Shown: positions 1-7,560, numbered from the stretch's first letter. The stretch: DNA of 64,000 nt from Pythium myriotylum (GCA_023091665.1 JALJCQ010000022.1:744001-808000), one strand, 5' to 3'. Program-made: numbers and translations. The notes: generated by a model not told the origin, from the letters alone.

Positions 1-429
1 ACGTTGCTGCTGGTCGGGCGGAATGAACTCATCCGTGAGTGCCTGTTCGAACTCGTCGATCGTCGTGATTGGCATTTGGTCGACCACAACCCGACTATGG
101 TACCACGATGCAGCTCCAGAACGGAGGTTGCTAGCTAGCATGGCCACGACTCGAGCTTGATTCTCGTGGAGCTGGTAGTCAATGTTCTTGCCTCTCATGA
201 ACAACTTGGCCTCAAAGATGTACTCATCGACACTGTCGTCTGGCCGACCGTGGAACATTGGCATAGATGCCCCTTCAATCTTGAACTCACGTCCATGTTG
301 TTGTTGTTGTACTTGCTCCAACATAACCGCACGGAACTCATGGTTTTGGTTGGCCATGTTTCGGGTGAGCTCATGGATGGAGTGTGTCAACCCCTCCAGG
401 AGGTTCATAACCGGATGATCGCCGTCCAT
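1..429 (-). CDS. gag: Partial Gag of relic Ty3/gypsy element, inverted copy
   Basis: This is the first 143 codons of the same Gag that is complete at 1531-2388, here on the minus strand starting at 429. The C-terminal part lies outside the window. It shows the array is entered head-to-head from the left, so an inverted stretch of the relic element, and possibly of the whole unit, continues beyond base 1. Confidence 0.75.
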   Translation of the reverse strand, partial: MDGDHPVMNLLEGLTHSIHELTRNMANQNHEFRAVMLEQVQQQQHGREFKIEGASMPMFHGRPDDSVDEYIFEAKLFMRGKNIDYQLHENQARVVAMLASNLRSGAASWYHSRVVVDQMPITTIDEFEQALTDEFIPPDQQQR

Positions 430-651
430 GATAACTTGACCTTGTTGCAGTCGACGATGATTGGCCAAAATAGATTATTGGTCAAAATACGATGTTCCAG
501 TCGACGATGATTGGCCAATATAGATGATTGGTCAAATAGTCCGGAGATGAAAGAACTGGTCAAATGCGGATGTGGTTTGAATATTCAACGTAGAAATTTA
601 CCATCTCACGAAAAAACATCTTTCCATCAAGAATGGGTTAAAGACCCCGAC
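1..651. repeat. Left arm of a large inverted repeat (palindrome)
   Basis: Position x pairs with position 1960-x: bases 1-651 are the reverse complement of 1309-1959, with a 657-bp spacer (652-1308). The arm runs off the left edge, so its full length is unknown. At least two single-base differences separate the arms (181 versus 1779, 391 versus 1569). Both arm alleles also occur in other copies of the array, so the arm looks like a genuine diverged copy. The inner junction at 650-651 shares only the bases AC between the two parent sequences, which suggests joining through microhomology. Confidence 0.93.
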
Positions 652-684
652 AGATGGCTGGGACTTATCAAAAAAACTAAATAA
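547..684 (+). pseudogene. Truncated virus-type zinc-finger gene at palindrome junction
   Basis: The first 34-35 codons match the zinc-finger gene at 1087-1413 and hold its first CxC..H..H finger. The frame then crosses the palindrome junction at 651, reads 11 foreign codons (ending in IKKTK) and stops at 682-684. Two of the three fingers are lost. The foreign tail may be the 3' end of another viral gene, because the same bases occur downstream of every CRN copy with the stop just before the convergent gene at 686-994. Confidence 0.6.
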
Positions 685-685
685 T

Positions 686-994
686 TTAACCATTAAATTC
701 ACCCAAGTTTTTCTTCAGTGACGGACATTTATTCATGATATACTCATTTTTACACATCCAATTGAAATATTGCTTATCGTTTTCAACAATCCACTTTACG
801 GATTTGTTCTTATGCTTGCCCCACCGCATGATATAGCTATCGTCTCCATCTTGGAACTTGTCGTCCAAAAATCGTTTGATATCCGATTCTTCCGATTGTT
901 GGTTGTATAACCATCGACAGTATGATGCATCTTGATCATATACTTCCTCAAGATCCTTTCCTTTGTATTTTCCGAACTCTAAAATAACAGACAT
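686..994 (-). CDS. Duplicated ExoX-C-like domain protein, DNA-virus type
   Basis: 102 residues from an ATG at 994. Two tandem copies of a small domain of the pattern GKYKGK..LEEV..D..YC.WL are visible, one at about residues 7-31 (FGKYKGKDLEEV, YCRWL) and one at about 56-82 (WGKHKNKSVKWI, YFNWM). This pattern resembles the small domain found at the C-terminus of exodeoxyribonuclease X-like proteins and as stand-alone proteins in large DNA viruses. The gene is AT-rich, unlike the retroelement DNA around it. It lies in convergent orientation to the tail at 684. The protein is identical in all four copies in this window. Family assignment is from motif recall; a nucleic-acid-related role is inference. 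Confidence 0.6.
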   Translation of the reverse strand: MSVILEFGKYKGKDLEEVYDQDASYCRWLYNQQSEESDIKRFLDDKFQDGDDSYIMRWGKHKNKSVKWIVENDKQYFNWMCKNEYIMNKCPSLKKNLGEFNG

Positions 995-1086
995 TTATGT
1001 GTAGTGTATGATGTATCCCTATATATAACTTACTAATTTTATGTCAGAATTGAAAAAAAATATCTATGTATTTGCACCCCATTGTT

Positions 1087-1413
1087 TTATTGACTCTTTA
1101 CCCATTCACAATGTTTTATTGTTTTAGAGTGTGTAGAATATCCACTTTTACTGGTTGTGCTTCCACACCCACATTGTATTTTCTGCTTGTATTTATTATT
1201 AACCATCTCCCTGTACCATTTTTTATGATGATCTGTTTTAGTATGGTCTAACTTTTCCAAATTCTTTACTTTTATACCACACCCACATTCGATCACATAA
1301 TTGGGGAAGTCGGGGTCTTTAACCCATTCTTGATGGAAAGATGTTTTTTCGTGAGATGGTAAATTTCTACGTTGAATATTCAAACCACATCCGCATTTGA
1401 CCAGTTCTTTCAT
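1087..1413 (-). CDS. Triple CxC..H..H zinc-finger protein, giant-virus type
   Basis: 108 residues if translation starts at the ATG at 1413; the frame is open without an ATG to 1449. Three repeats each carry CGCG, about ten residues, His, five or six residues and another His (CGCGLNIQ.., CGCGIKVK.., CGCGSTTS..), followed by a Trp. Such short CxC/HxxxxH fingers are common in nucleocytoplasmic large DNA viruses and related elements. It is AT-rich and points the same way as 686-994, 92 bp apart, like a compact viral gene pair. The upstream flank was replaced by the gag relic at about 1422-1471, so its native promoter is probably lost. Function is unknown. Confidence 0.55.
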   Translation of the reverse strand: MKELVKCGCGLNIQRRNLPSHEKTSFHQEWVKDPDFPNYVIECGCGIKVKNLEKLDHTKTDHHKKWYREMVNNKYKQKIQCGCGSTTSKSGYSTHSKTIKHCEWVKSQ

Positions 1414-1959
1414 CTCCGGACTATTTGACCAATCATCTATATTGGCCAATCATCGTCGACTGGAACATCGTATTTTGACCAATAATCTATTTTGGCCAAT
1501 CATCGTCGACTGCAACAAGGTCAAGTTATCATGGACGGCGATCATCCGGTTATGAACCTCCTGGAGGGATTGACACACTCCATCCATGAGCTCACCCGAA
1601 ACATGGCCAACCAAAACCATGAGTTCCGTGCGGTTATGTTGGAGCAAGTACAACAACAACAACATGGACGTGAGTTCAAGATTGAAGGGGCATCTATGCC
1701 AATGTTCCACGGTCGGCCAGACGACAGTGTCGATGAGTACATCTTTGAGGCCAAGTTGTTCATGAGAGGCAAGAACATCGACTACCAGCTCCACGAGAAT
1801 CAAGCTCGAGTCGTGGCCATGCTAGCTAGCAACCTCCGTTCTGGAGCTGCATCGTGGTACCATAGTCGGGTTGTGGTCGACCAAATGCCAATCACGACGA
1901 TCGACGAGTTCGAACAGGCACTCACGGATGAGTTCATTCCGCCCGACCAGCAGCAACGT
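1309..1959. repeat. Right arm of the inverted repeat
   Basis: Partner of 1-651. It spans the 5' part of the zinc-finger gene, the 50-bp tandem duplication and the first half of the relic gag. Confidence 0.93.
1422..1520 (+). repeat. Imperfect tandem duplication (~50 bp x2) at virus/retroelement junction
   Basis: Bases 1422-1470 and 1471-1520 are two copies of one segment, sharing TTGGCCAATCATCGTCGACTG exactly except for its outer context. The duplication lies exactly where AT-rich viral DNA meets the gag relic, and is repeated at 7569-7667, 28998-29096 and 50439-50537. Confidence 0.8.
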
Positions 1960-2388
1960 CTCCGCGCTGCCCTCCGTATGTGCCGACAGACGGGCCACGT
2001 GGACGACTACGTTGCGCGCTTCAGAAAGATCATCGCCCAAGTGCGTGAAATGTCGCAACTGGACAAAGTAGATCGCTTTGTAGAGGGCCTGAAGCCAGAA
2101 ACAAAGAAGGAAGTGAACTACCTACGTTGCACGACTCTGCGAGATGCCATCGCGGCGGCACAAGCGTATGAGAGAGCCCACTTTGGTGTCGAACGACCAC
2201 CGAGACGCGCTCGACCGCATCTCGACTCTGGTGCCGAACCGATGGACATTTCATACGCCGGTGTCCTCAAGCCAACCAAGGAACAGTGCCGTACTCAAAA
2301 CCTGGGCTTTTATTGCCGCGAAACTGGTCATCGCATTGCTCAGTGCCCAAAGCGTCGTCAGGGAAACGACGCTGCTCAACGGATGTAA
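1531..2388 (+). CDS. gag: Gag polyprotein of a relic Ty3/gypsy element (unit 0)
   Basis: 285 residues from the ATG at 1531; the frame is open without ATG from 1492. The central part (about residues 30-190) has the retrotransposon Gag capsid pattern, including SWYHSR, EFEQALTDEF and DYVARFRKI. Near the C-terminus a CCHC knuckle is degenerate: the first Cys position is Gly (GFYCRETGHRIAQC). Gag would form the particle and bind RNA. No 5' LTR precedes it; it is joined to the viral block at about 1470. The pro frame follows by a -1 shift. No pol follows, because the giant element's LTR cuts in at 2954. Confidence 0.82.
   Translation: MDGDHPVMNLLEGLTHSIHELTRNMANQNHEFRAVMLEQVQQQQHGREFKIEGASMPMFHGRPDDSVDEYIFEAKLFMRGKNIDYQLHENQARVVAMLASNLRSGAASWYHSRVVVDQMPITTIDEFEQALTDEFIPPDQQQRLRAALRMCRQTGHVDDYVARFRKIIAQVREMSQLDKVDRFVEGLKPETKKEVNYLRCTTLRDAIAAAQAYERAHFGVERPPRRARPHLDSGAEPMDISYAGVLKPTKEQCRTQNLGFYCRETGHRIAQCPKRRQGNDAAQRM
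2361..2367 (+). other. Putative -1 frameshift heptamer GGGAAAC (gag/pro, relic element)
   Basis: In the Gag frame this reads G GGA AAC, a canonical X XXY YYZ slippery site, seven codons before the gag stop. The protease frame is exactly -1 to gag here, so a slip joins Gag to Pro. The site is conserved at 8508, 29937 and 51378. No downstream pseudoknot was modelled. Confidence 0.55.
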
Positions 2389-2963
2389 GTGGAGTGTCCG
2401 TTGAGCAATCCATTCAAGTATCAGAAGAATCTCCAACTCAGAAATCAGAAGAATGCGCGGTCGAGTTTGACATGGAGGCCGCAGAAACCGGTGCTCGATC
2501 GGTCGTTGGGTCCAGTGTGTGCTCCGTGGAGATTGATGTCGATGTGGCCGAGGGCCAATCCGAGTCGTTGTTGTTTGTGGACGCGACTATTCAGGGTAAA
2601 TCAGTGCGAATGTTGGTGGATTCCGGTGCGTCGCACACGATCATCAAATCTGGGCTGTTAAAGCCACCCGAGCTGAAGAAGCACACTATGGTGACTGCAC
2701 GTGATTTTCAAGGTCAGCCACGGTCTCGGCAATGTCTGGAGTACTCGGTGCCTATCGGTGTCCAAGGCCAAGTCTCGTTGGTACCAGTCATCGAGTGGCC
2801 ATTGCAACAATCGTTTGATGGGATATTGGGTCAATCATGGCTGCAGGTCGCGAATCCTCACATTGATTGGGCCACCCGCAAGTTAGTTATGGCGCCCACG
2901 ACAAGTGTGGAGCCATCCCGCACTCCCTCGGACTCAACACCAACACGGCACCTTGTGGTATAG
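2367..2963 (+). pseudogene. pro: Retropepsin of relic element, truncated by giant-element LTR (unit 0)
   Basis: Reached from gag by the -1 shift; the frame is open from 2286. It carries the aspartic protease motif LVDSGASHT and the later ILGQSWL segment, so the catalytic region of the retropepsin is present. Coding runs into the LTR at 2954 and stops three codons later at 2961-2963, so everything downstream (RT, RNase H, integrase) is missing. Confidence 0.75.
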
Positions 2964-3745
2964 CGCCCCGACTCCGCGGGCATGAGTTTCTGCAAGCGCT
3001 AGGTGATCAGTCAGGCGAAGGTGTCCACGACCAAGTCCCAAGGAAGTGATCAGTCTGGCGTACCCTTAGTACCCAAGTCAAGACGAAGTGAACAGTCTGG
3101 CGCCCAAGTCAAGATTCCGTATTCCAGACTCGGCGGTACAAGGTATCGTATTTCTCTTTATTCAGAAGCCTCACATAAAAACAGTAGGAGTAGGAGCCGT
3201 ACATTTGACAGATTTCAGTAGGTAGGAATGGTGCTTGCCACCCAATAACCCACGGAAAGGGGGCGATTCTCCGCCGCTAATTGATTGGGAGTCAGTCCAC
3301 AATTTTCCCTCCTTCTCGCAGAAGCCCCCTGATCCTCCCCTCAACAGTAGCCCGTCAGTATCTCGAGGAAGTTACTAAGAGTTTCGAAGTGATCAGTCTG
3401 GTCGATCGGCCGCCTGTTTTGGGTACAGTCGCGATCCGAAGTGATCAGTCTGGCCGAGGGCCGGGTGGTTTTGCCGGCGCTTCCTGCCAAGTTCCCCGTA
3501 GATCTCCAGGAGCTTCATCGTCTCCAAGCCGTTCTTTCTCGCTGCCTCTAGACTTGTGAGGGTCTAGTTGTAGTGTCGTGTCAGAGTTTCGGGTCTCCGC
3601 TTCAAAGAAGTTGTGATATCCGGGTCTGAAGCGAGTGTTCGAAGCACGCAAGATCCACCCCTTTCCTGAGAATATTGTTGCCGTCGGTGACTCAAGAGCG
3701 AGCCTACGTACGCCAGGTGCCCGTTTTTGATTCTGCCACACGACA
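2954..3745 (+). mobile_element. Solo LTR of the giant Ty3/gypsy element
   Basis: 792 bp, beginning TGTGGTATAG and ending CACACGACA. The left flank (CGGCACCT) matches the left flank of the full elements at 9101, 30530 and 51971; the right flank (GAGGCCCTC) matches their right flanks at 25175 and 46613. It therefore marks the same insertion with its interior lost by LTR-LTR recombination. It holds four copies of the 17-bp motif at 3043, 3085, 3386 and 3438. A 3-bp deletion near 3505 distinguishes it from other LTRs. Confidence 0.92.
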
Positions 3746-4023
3746 GAGGCCCTCTAGGGAATGGAAGCTATATTATATTGCTTCGATTAGACTCAGGTGT
3801 AGGCCATTGGGTTTGTGTTTGCAACAATGAATACTTTGATTCGATGGGTTTGGGGCCTCCAAGAATTCTGGGTGATATGAAATGTAATAATAAACAGTTT
3901 CAAGGGACCTATGATAATTATTGTGGTTTATGGAGTCTGCTGTATCTTTATAGCAAACAACACAATCAACCAGACTTATTCAGAAATTTTTACGACTTGA
4001 ATACAGAAGTTTCGCTTCTTTAA
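3746..4023 (+). pseudogene. 5'-truncated adenain/Ulp1-like cysteine protease, DNA-virus type (unit 0)
   Basis: About 92 codons remain; the frame continues upstream only into LTR sequence, so the start is lost. The rest shows the order typical of adenovirus-type/Ulp1-like proteases: GHWV (catalytic His), YFDSMG (acidic residue), QFQG (oxyanion Gln) and NYCGLWSLLYLY (catalytic Cys). In Polinton-like viruses, virophages and large DNA viruses such proteases mature capsid proteins. AT-rich composition contrasts with the LTR. All catalytic residues survive, but without a start the copy is presumably dead. All three copies in the window have the same truncation. Confidence 0.65.
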
Positions 4024-4030
4024 TATAATT

Positions 4031-4423
4031 ATGAATGGAATCAGACGTTATAGAGATACTGGAGTTAATGAAGTTGCTCCAAAAGATGATCATAGAATTG
4101 ATGCGATAATGAAAGAATTGGAGTATCTTCGCTCTGAATTAGCTCAAAAAAAGGTTGAAACATCCATTTCAAAATACTTTAATGAAGAGATATTTACAAA
4201 AGATAGAGAAGATTTACTCAAGGATGGATTTGTTAGTAAGGGAGACTACCTGGAAATCCCATTAACAATATTGAATGTCAGATACAAACAATGGTGCATC
4301 GATACTGGACATAATCGTATGTTGCGTAAAGCAATCATTGAGAACATCCGAAATGATAAAGTTGATGGAGTTGTGTTCAAATATTATGACGGATACGACA
4401 AAATACGTGTTTTTCCTAGTTAG
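4031..4423 (+). CDS. Unrecognised 130-aa AT-rich protein beside viral protease (unit 0)
   Basis: Starts at an ATG seven bases after the protease stop, in the same direction, as in a compact viral gene cluster. Residues 10-45 are charged and could form a short coiled coil (ELEYLRSELAQKK). The C-terminal half has a pattern around WCIDTGHNR that loosely recalls winged-helix segments after viral primase-helicases; this is weak and not a firm call. The protein is identical in the three copies. Its 3' end overlaps or abuts the convergent minus-strand gene. Confidence 0.45.
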   Translation: MNGIRRYRDTGVNEVAPKDDHRIDAIMKELEYLRSELAQKKVETSISKYFNEEIFTKDREDLLKDGFVSKGDYLEIPLTILNVRYKQWCIDTGHNRMLRKAIIENIRNDKVDGVVFKYYDGYDKIRVFPS

Positions 4424-4448
4424 TGTGCTTTTCGTTGATATTCTGACA

Positions 4449-4808
4449 CTATGGGTTCCAGAGGAACCCGAGGCATCTCTGATGCCGGCTCTTGATAGCT
4501 GCACTTATTAAATCAATTTCCTTACAGAGCTGTATTATTTCAGATGCTGAATGCTTTTCTATTTTGGGGTACTCATATAAATCACTCATTATTTCGGTAT
4601 CTACCGGTTCATTGAGCTGGACATCATCAACATAACCAGTATCATCGGTATCGGATAGATACGTAATATCCATGCTTTTTGTGTCTATATAGATAAATAT
4701 ATTTTGTATCTCCAGTTGTTCAATCACCCAAATGGGTACTGTCAAAAACCCAACGTTGGGTTGCACCGTTTGATTGGCTGAAATACGAATAGAGAGAACG
4801 CCCCTCAC
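4449..4808 (-). pseudogene. Truncated minus-strand viral-type gene upstream of CRN (unit 0)
   Basis: Open from a GTG at 4808, 22 bases before the CRN start codon, with no good ATG at its start, so the 5' end was probably removed when CRN DNA joined here. The segment VPIWVIEQLEI and an acidic middle region are the only notable features; no family is recognised. A premature TAG at 4449-4451 removes the last eleven residues present in the other two copies (25845-26237, 47283-47675). In those copies the gene overlaps the plus-strand neighbour tail-to-tail by 8 bp. Confidence 0.45.
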
Positions 4809-4829
4809 TCGCAGAAAGCAATTGGAAAC
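4804..4829 (+). promoter_or_regulatory. Possible initiator element of the CRN gene
   Basis: CTCACTCGCAG, 25 bp before the CRN ATG, partly fits the oomycete initiator (YCAYTYY-like) that normally lies shortly upstream of the start codon. The equivalents are at about 26234 and 47672. This is a single weak motif match. Confidence 0.25.
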
Positions 4830-6611
4830 ATGCTCAAGCTGTTCTGCGCGCTCGTTGGCGTGAAGGGAAACGCGTTCTCCGTGACGATCGATGCGAGCGA
4901 GTCTGTGGATGACTTGAAGAAGGCCATCAAGAAGGAGAAGGAGAACAAGATCAAGTGTGATGCAGATGAGCTCGAGCTGTTCCTCGCCAAGAAGGGCGAC
5001 GACACGTGGCTCGAATCAAGCACAGATGATGTGAAGAAGCTCAAGAAAGGGGAAAAGACTGCTCTAATCGAAGCGCTGACACACGAAGACAATGAACTGC
5101 AGGGAGAGTCTGGCCTTCAGAAGGTGTTGAAGGATATGCCTGAGCCGTCCACCGATCAAATCCACGTGTTGGTGGTGGTTCCCAAGCAGGAAGCCGCCCA
5201 AGCTGTTTCACAAGCTGGCGTTTTCGATCGCTGCAGTGATCAATTCTTCTCACAATTCCCCACGGTCGATGAAGTCAACAGTTGGCTCGAGTTTCCGTCG
5301 TTGCTGCCGCTAACGAAACGTCAAAAGCTCTACATTCGATCTTCGTACAAGTCGATCGCTGCTCAAGTTCTGTCAAATGCGGACCCAAGCATGGTCAAGT
5401 ATGCAGTCATCACTGGCACGCCTGGCATTGGAAAATCAGTGTTCGTCTACTATGTGATGTGGAGGTTGGTCAAGGATAAGAAACGGGTGTTGTTTCTCAC
5501 TGCAGCACCACCAATCTACTTCGATGGCAGGTCGATGTTGATCTGCAATCAACTGCCTTTTGCTGGAAATCGCCATTTCTGGTCGGCCGATTTGTGGTGC
5601 CTCGTTGATTCAGTCGACCCAACTATGATTCCTGGGTTCCCCATTCTTCATTGCTCGACTCTGCTCGTGAGTACACCGCGACGAGACTGCATTGGTGAAT
5701 TCAAGAAGCTCGTACCGACTCCAGATGTGTTCTACATGCCACTGTGGACCAAGGAAGAGCTGGCGACAATTGCTTCACTGTATCCAACTGCGGCAGATGT
5801 GTGGGATAATCGATTTGAGTGCTTGGGTGGTGTACCTCGTCTGGTGATGCAAGACATTCAATCCGACCCAGAAGCTTTGCTGATTTCCGCATGCAGCAGT
5901 TGTTCTCTCGATGATTGCATTATGCTGGTGTCCATCTACTCGGAGATCAATTCGAAGACCAAGATCATTCAGGCGTTGATTCACATCCACAGTCAAGAAC
6001 CATATCGAGAGTACAAAGTTGCGTACGCATCAGAACTGGCGATGCAAGTGATCGCTCGAACAAAGTGGCGATCCGATCGCACGAAGATGCAAAGCCTTTT
6101 GGGGTCGTGCGATGGAAACCCGCTCGCACAATCGCTGTGCGGATACATCTTCGAGCCTCATGCGATGGATCTGTTGGAGCAAGGTGGGACTTTCGTGTGT
6201 CGGAGGCTGTTGTCTGGAGCTGAAATGCGAAAGCGCGACACAGCCAAACGCAAACGAGGCACCCCAGATAGTGAAGACGAAGAGACCATCGACATTCCAC
6301 GTTCCTTGCAACCACGACAAACAGTGGATCGTGTGAAAGTCGGTCAACTTGCAAATCAGCTGTACGTGCCACGGACATCGAACTATACTGCCATTGACGC
6401 GTGGATGCCGCACGTCGGTGGTTTTCAAATGACGGTGGGAAGGAAGCACGAGATCAGGGCCGGTGCGGCAGATGATCTGGGGAAACTGGGTGCCAACGGC
6501 AATCGGCTCTACTTCTTGCTTCCACCGCTATACTACCAGTCGTTCACGAAGAAGACACCACAAACCATCGAGCAGTTTGCGATACTGATACCTTATCCGG
6601 AAGTGGTTTAA
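4830..6611 (+). CDS. CRN: Crinkler (CRN) effector with NTPase and REase-like C-terminus, copy 1
   Basis: 593 residues from the ATG at 4830. The N-terminal ubiquitin-like CRN domain carries LFLAK at about residue 49, and the HVLVVVP junction lies at about 111-117. A P-loop (GTPGIGKS) follows at about 196-203. A basic stretch (KRKRG) near 470 could direct nuclear entry. The C-terminal 75 residues show the IDAW..FQMT..KHEI pattern typical of restriction-endonuclease-fold CRN domains. CRN proteins are secreted or translocated effectors that act in host nuclei; the NTPase plus nuclease layout matches the described CR-type architecture. The gene is GC-richer than its flanks and lies between two AT-rich virus-derived blocks. 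No frameshift or internal stop is present. Confidence 0.9.
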   Translation: MLKLFCALVGVKGNAFSVTIDASESVDDLKKAIKKEKENKIKCDADELELFLAKKGDDTWLESSTDDVKKLKKGEKTALIEALTHEDNELQGESGLQKVLKDMPEPSTDQIHVLVVVPKQEAAQAVSQAGVFDRCSDQFFSQFPTVDEVNSWLEFPSLLPLTKRQKLYIRSSYKSIAAQVLSNADPSMVKYAVITGTPGIGKSVFVYYVMWRLVKDKKRVLFLTAAPPIYFDGRSMLICNQLPFAGNRHFWSADLWCLVDSVDPTMIPGFPILHCSTLLVSTPRRDCIGEFKKLVPTPDVFYMPLWTKEELATIASLYPTAADVWDNRFECLGGVPRLVMQDIQSDPEALLISACSSCSLDDCIMLVSIYSEINSKTKIIQALIHIHSQEPYREYKVAYASELAMQVIARTKWRSDRTKMQSLLGSCDGNPLAQSLCGYIFEPHAMDLLEQGGTFVCRRLLSGAEMRKRDTAKRKRGTPDSEDEETIDIPRSLQPRQTVDRVKVGQLANQLYVPRTSNYTAIDAWMPHVGGFQMTVGRKHEIRAGAADDLGKLGANGNRLYFLLPPLYYQSFTKKTPQTIEQFAILIPYPEVV

Positions 6612-6660
6612 CACAATCTTCTTATCATCCTTCATAACCTCTCGAACTCGTTAACGTCTG

Positions 6661-6686
6661 TTTGCCGTCGATTTGCCGTCGATTTG
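6661..6686 (+). repeat. Short tandem repeat in CRN 3' flank
   Basis: Two copies of TTTGCCGTCGA followed by a partial third. It lies about 50 bp after the CRN stop in all three copies. The 185-bp CRN 3' flank shows nothing else. Confidence 0.6.
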
Positions 6687-6832
6687 TTGCTGTAGTGCAG
6701 TTGGCCAAAGATTTGTATACTGATCAATGGAAGGACAGCACCTCAATTTCTCTATAACCTTGCAAACTCGCTCATTTGTGTGATTGATGTGTTGATACAG
6801 ATGGCTGGGACTTATCAAAAAAACTAAATAAT

Positions 6833-7141
6833 TTAACCATTAAATTCACCCAAGTTTTTCTTCAGTGACGGACATTTATTCATGATATACTCATTTTTAC
6901 ACATCCAATTGAAATATTGCTTATCGTTTTCAACAATCCACTTTACGGATTTGTTCTTATGCTTGCCCCACCGCATGATATAGCTATCGTCTCCATCTTG
7001 GAACTTGTCGTCCAAAAATCGTTTGATATCCGATTCTTCCGATTGTTGGTTGTATAACCATCGACAGTATGATGCATCTTGATCATATACTTCCTCAAGA
7101 TCCTTTCCTTTGTATTTTCCGAACTCTAAAATAACAGACAT
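6833..7141 (-). CDS. Duplicated ExoX-C-like domain protein, DNA-virus type (unit 1)
   Basis: Protein identical to the copy at 686-994: two GKYKGK/GKHKNK-type domains in 102 residues from an ATG. Here its downstream neighbour is the intact 3' flank of CRN copy 1, showing the normal arrangement before the palindrome formed at the left edge. Confidence 0.6.
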   Translation of the reverse strand: MSVILEFGKYKGKDLEEVYDQDASYCRWLYNQQSEESDIKRFLDDKFQDGDDSYIMRWGKHKNKSVKWIVENDKQYFNWMCKNEYIMNKCPSLKKNLGEFNG

Positions 7142-7233
7142 TTATGTGTAGTGTATGATGTATCCCTATATATAACTTACTAATTTTATGTCAGAATTGA
7201 AAAAAAATATCTATGTATTTGCACCCCATTGTT

Positions 7234-7560
7234 TTATTGACTCTTTACCCATTCACAATGTTTTATTGTTTTAGAGTGTGTAGAATATCCACTTTTACTG
7301 GTTGTGCTTCCACACCCACATTGTATTTTCTGCTTGTATTTATTATTAACCATCTCCCTGTACCATTTTTTATGATGATCTGTTTTAGTATGGTCTAACT
7401 TTTCCAAATTCTTTACTTTTATACCACACCCACATTCGATCACATAATTGGGGAAGTCGGGGTCTTTAACCCATTCTTGATGGAAAGATGTTTTTTCGTG
7501 AGATGGTAAATTTCTACGTTGAATATTCAAACCACATCCGCATTTGACCAGTTCTTTCAT
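7234..7560 (-). CDS. Triple CxC..H..H zinc-finger protein (unit 1)
   Basis: Identical to 1087-1413: three CGCG-type fingers, start chosen at the ATG at 7560. Adjacent to the gag relic through the same ~50-bp tandem duplication (7569-7667). Confidence 0.55.
   Translation of the reverse strand: MKELVKCGCGLNIQRRNLPSHEKTSFHQEWVKDPDFPNYVIECGCGIKVKNLEKLDHTKTDHHKKWYREMVNNKYKQKIQCGCGSTTSKSGYSTHSKTIKHCEWVKSQ

Larger units (their letters stand above)
651..6797 (+). repeat. Tandem array unit 0 (short form with solo LTR)
   Basis: Same order as the later units: viral minus-strand genes, gag-pro relic, LTR, second AT-rich block, CRN gene. It is 6,147 bp instead of about 21.43 kb because the giant element is reduced to one LTR. 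The difference (15.28 kb) equals one LTR plus the element interior, as expected for LTR-LTR recombination. Confidence 0.9.

Noticed and set aside
157..510. 117-codon plus-strand frame in the left palindrome arm
   Set aside because: It is the antisense of the gag relic; the same frame appears opposite every gag copy.
1..651. Palindrome as a pure sequencing fold-back artefact
   Set aside because: Not fully excluded, but the arms differ at sites that match other array copies, which a fold-back of one molecule would not give.
1414..1449. Upstream extension of the zinc-finger gene to 1449
   Set aside because: It has only a TTG start and lies within the junction duplication; the ATG at 1413 is preferred.
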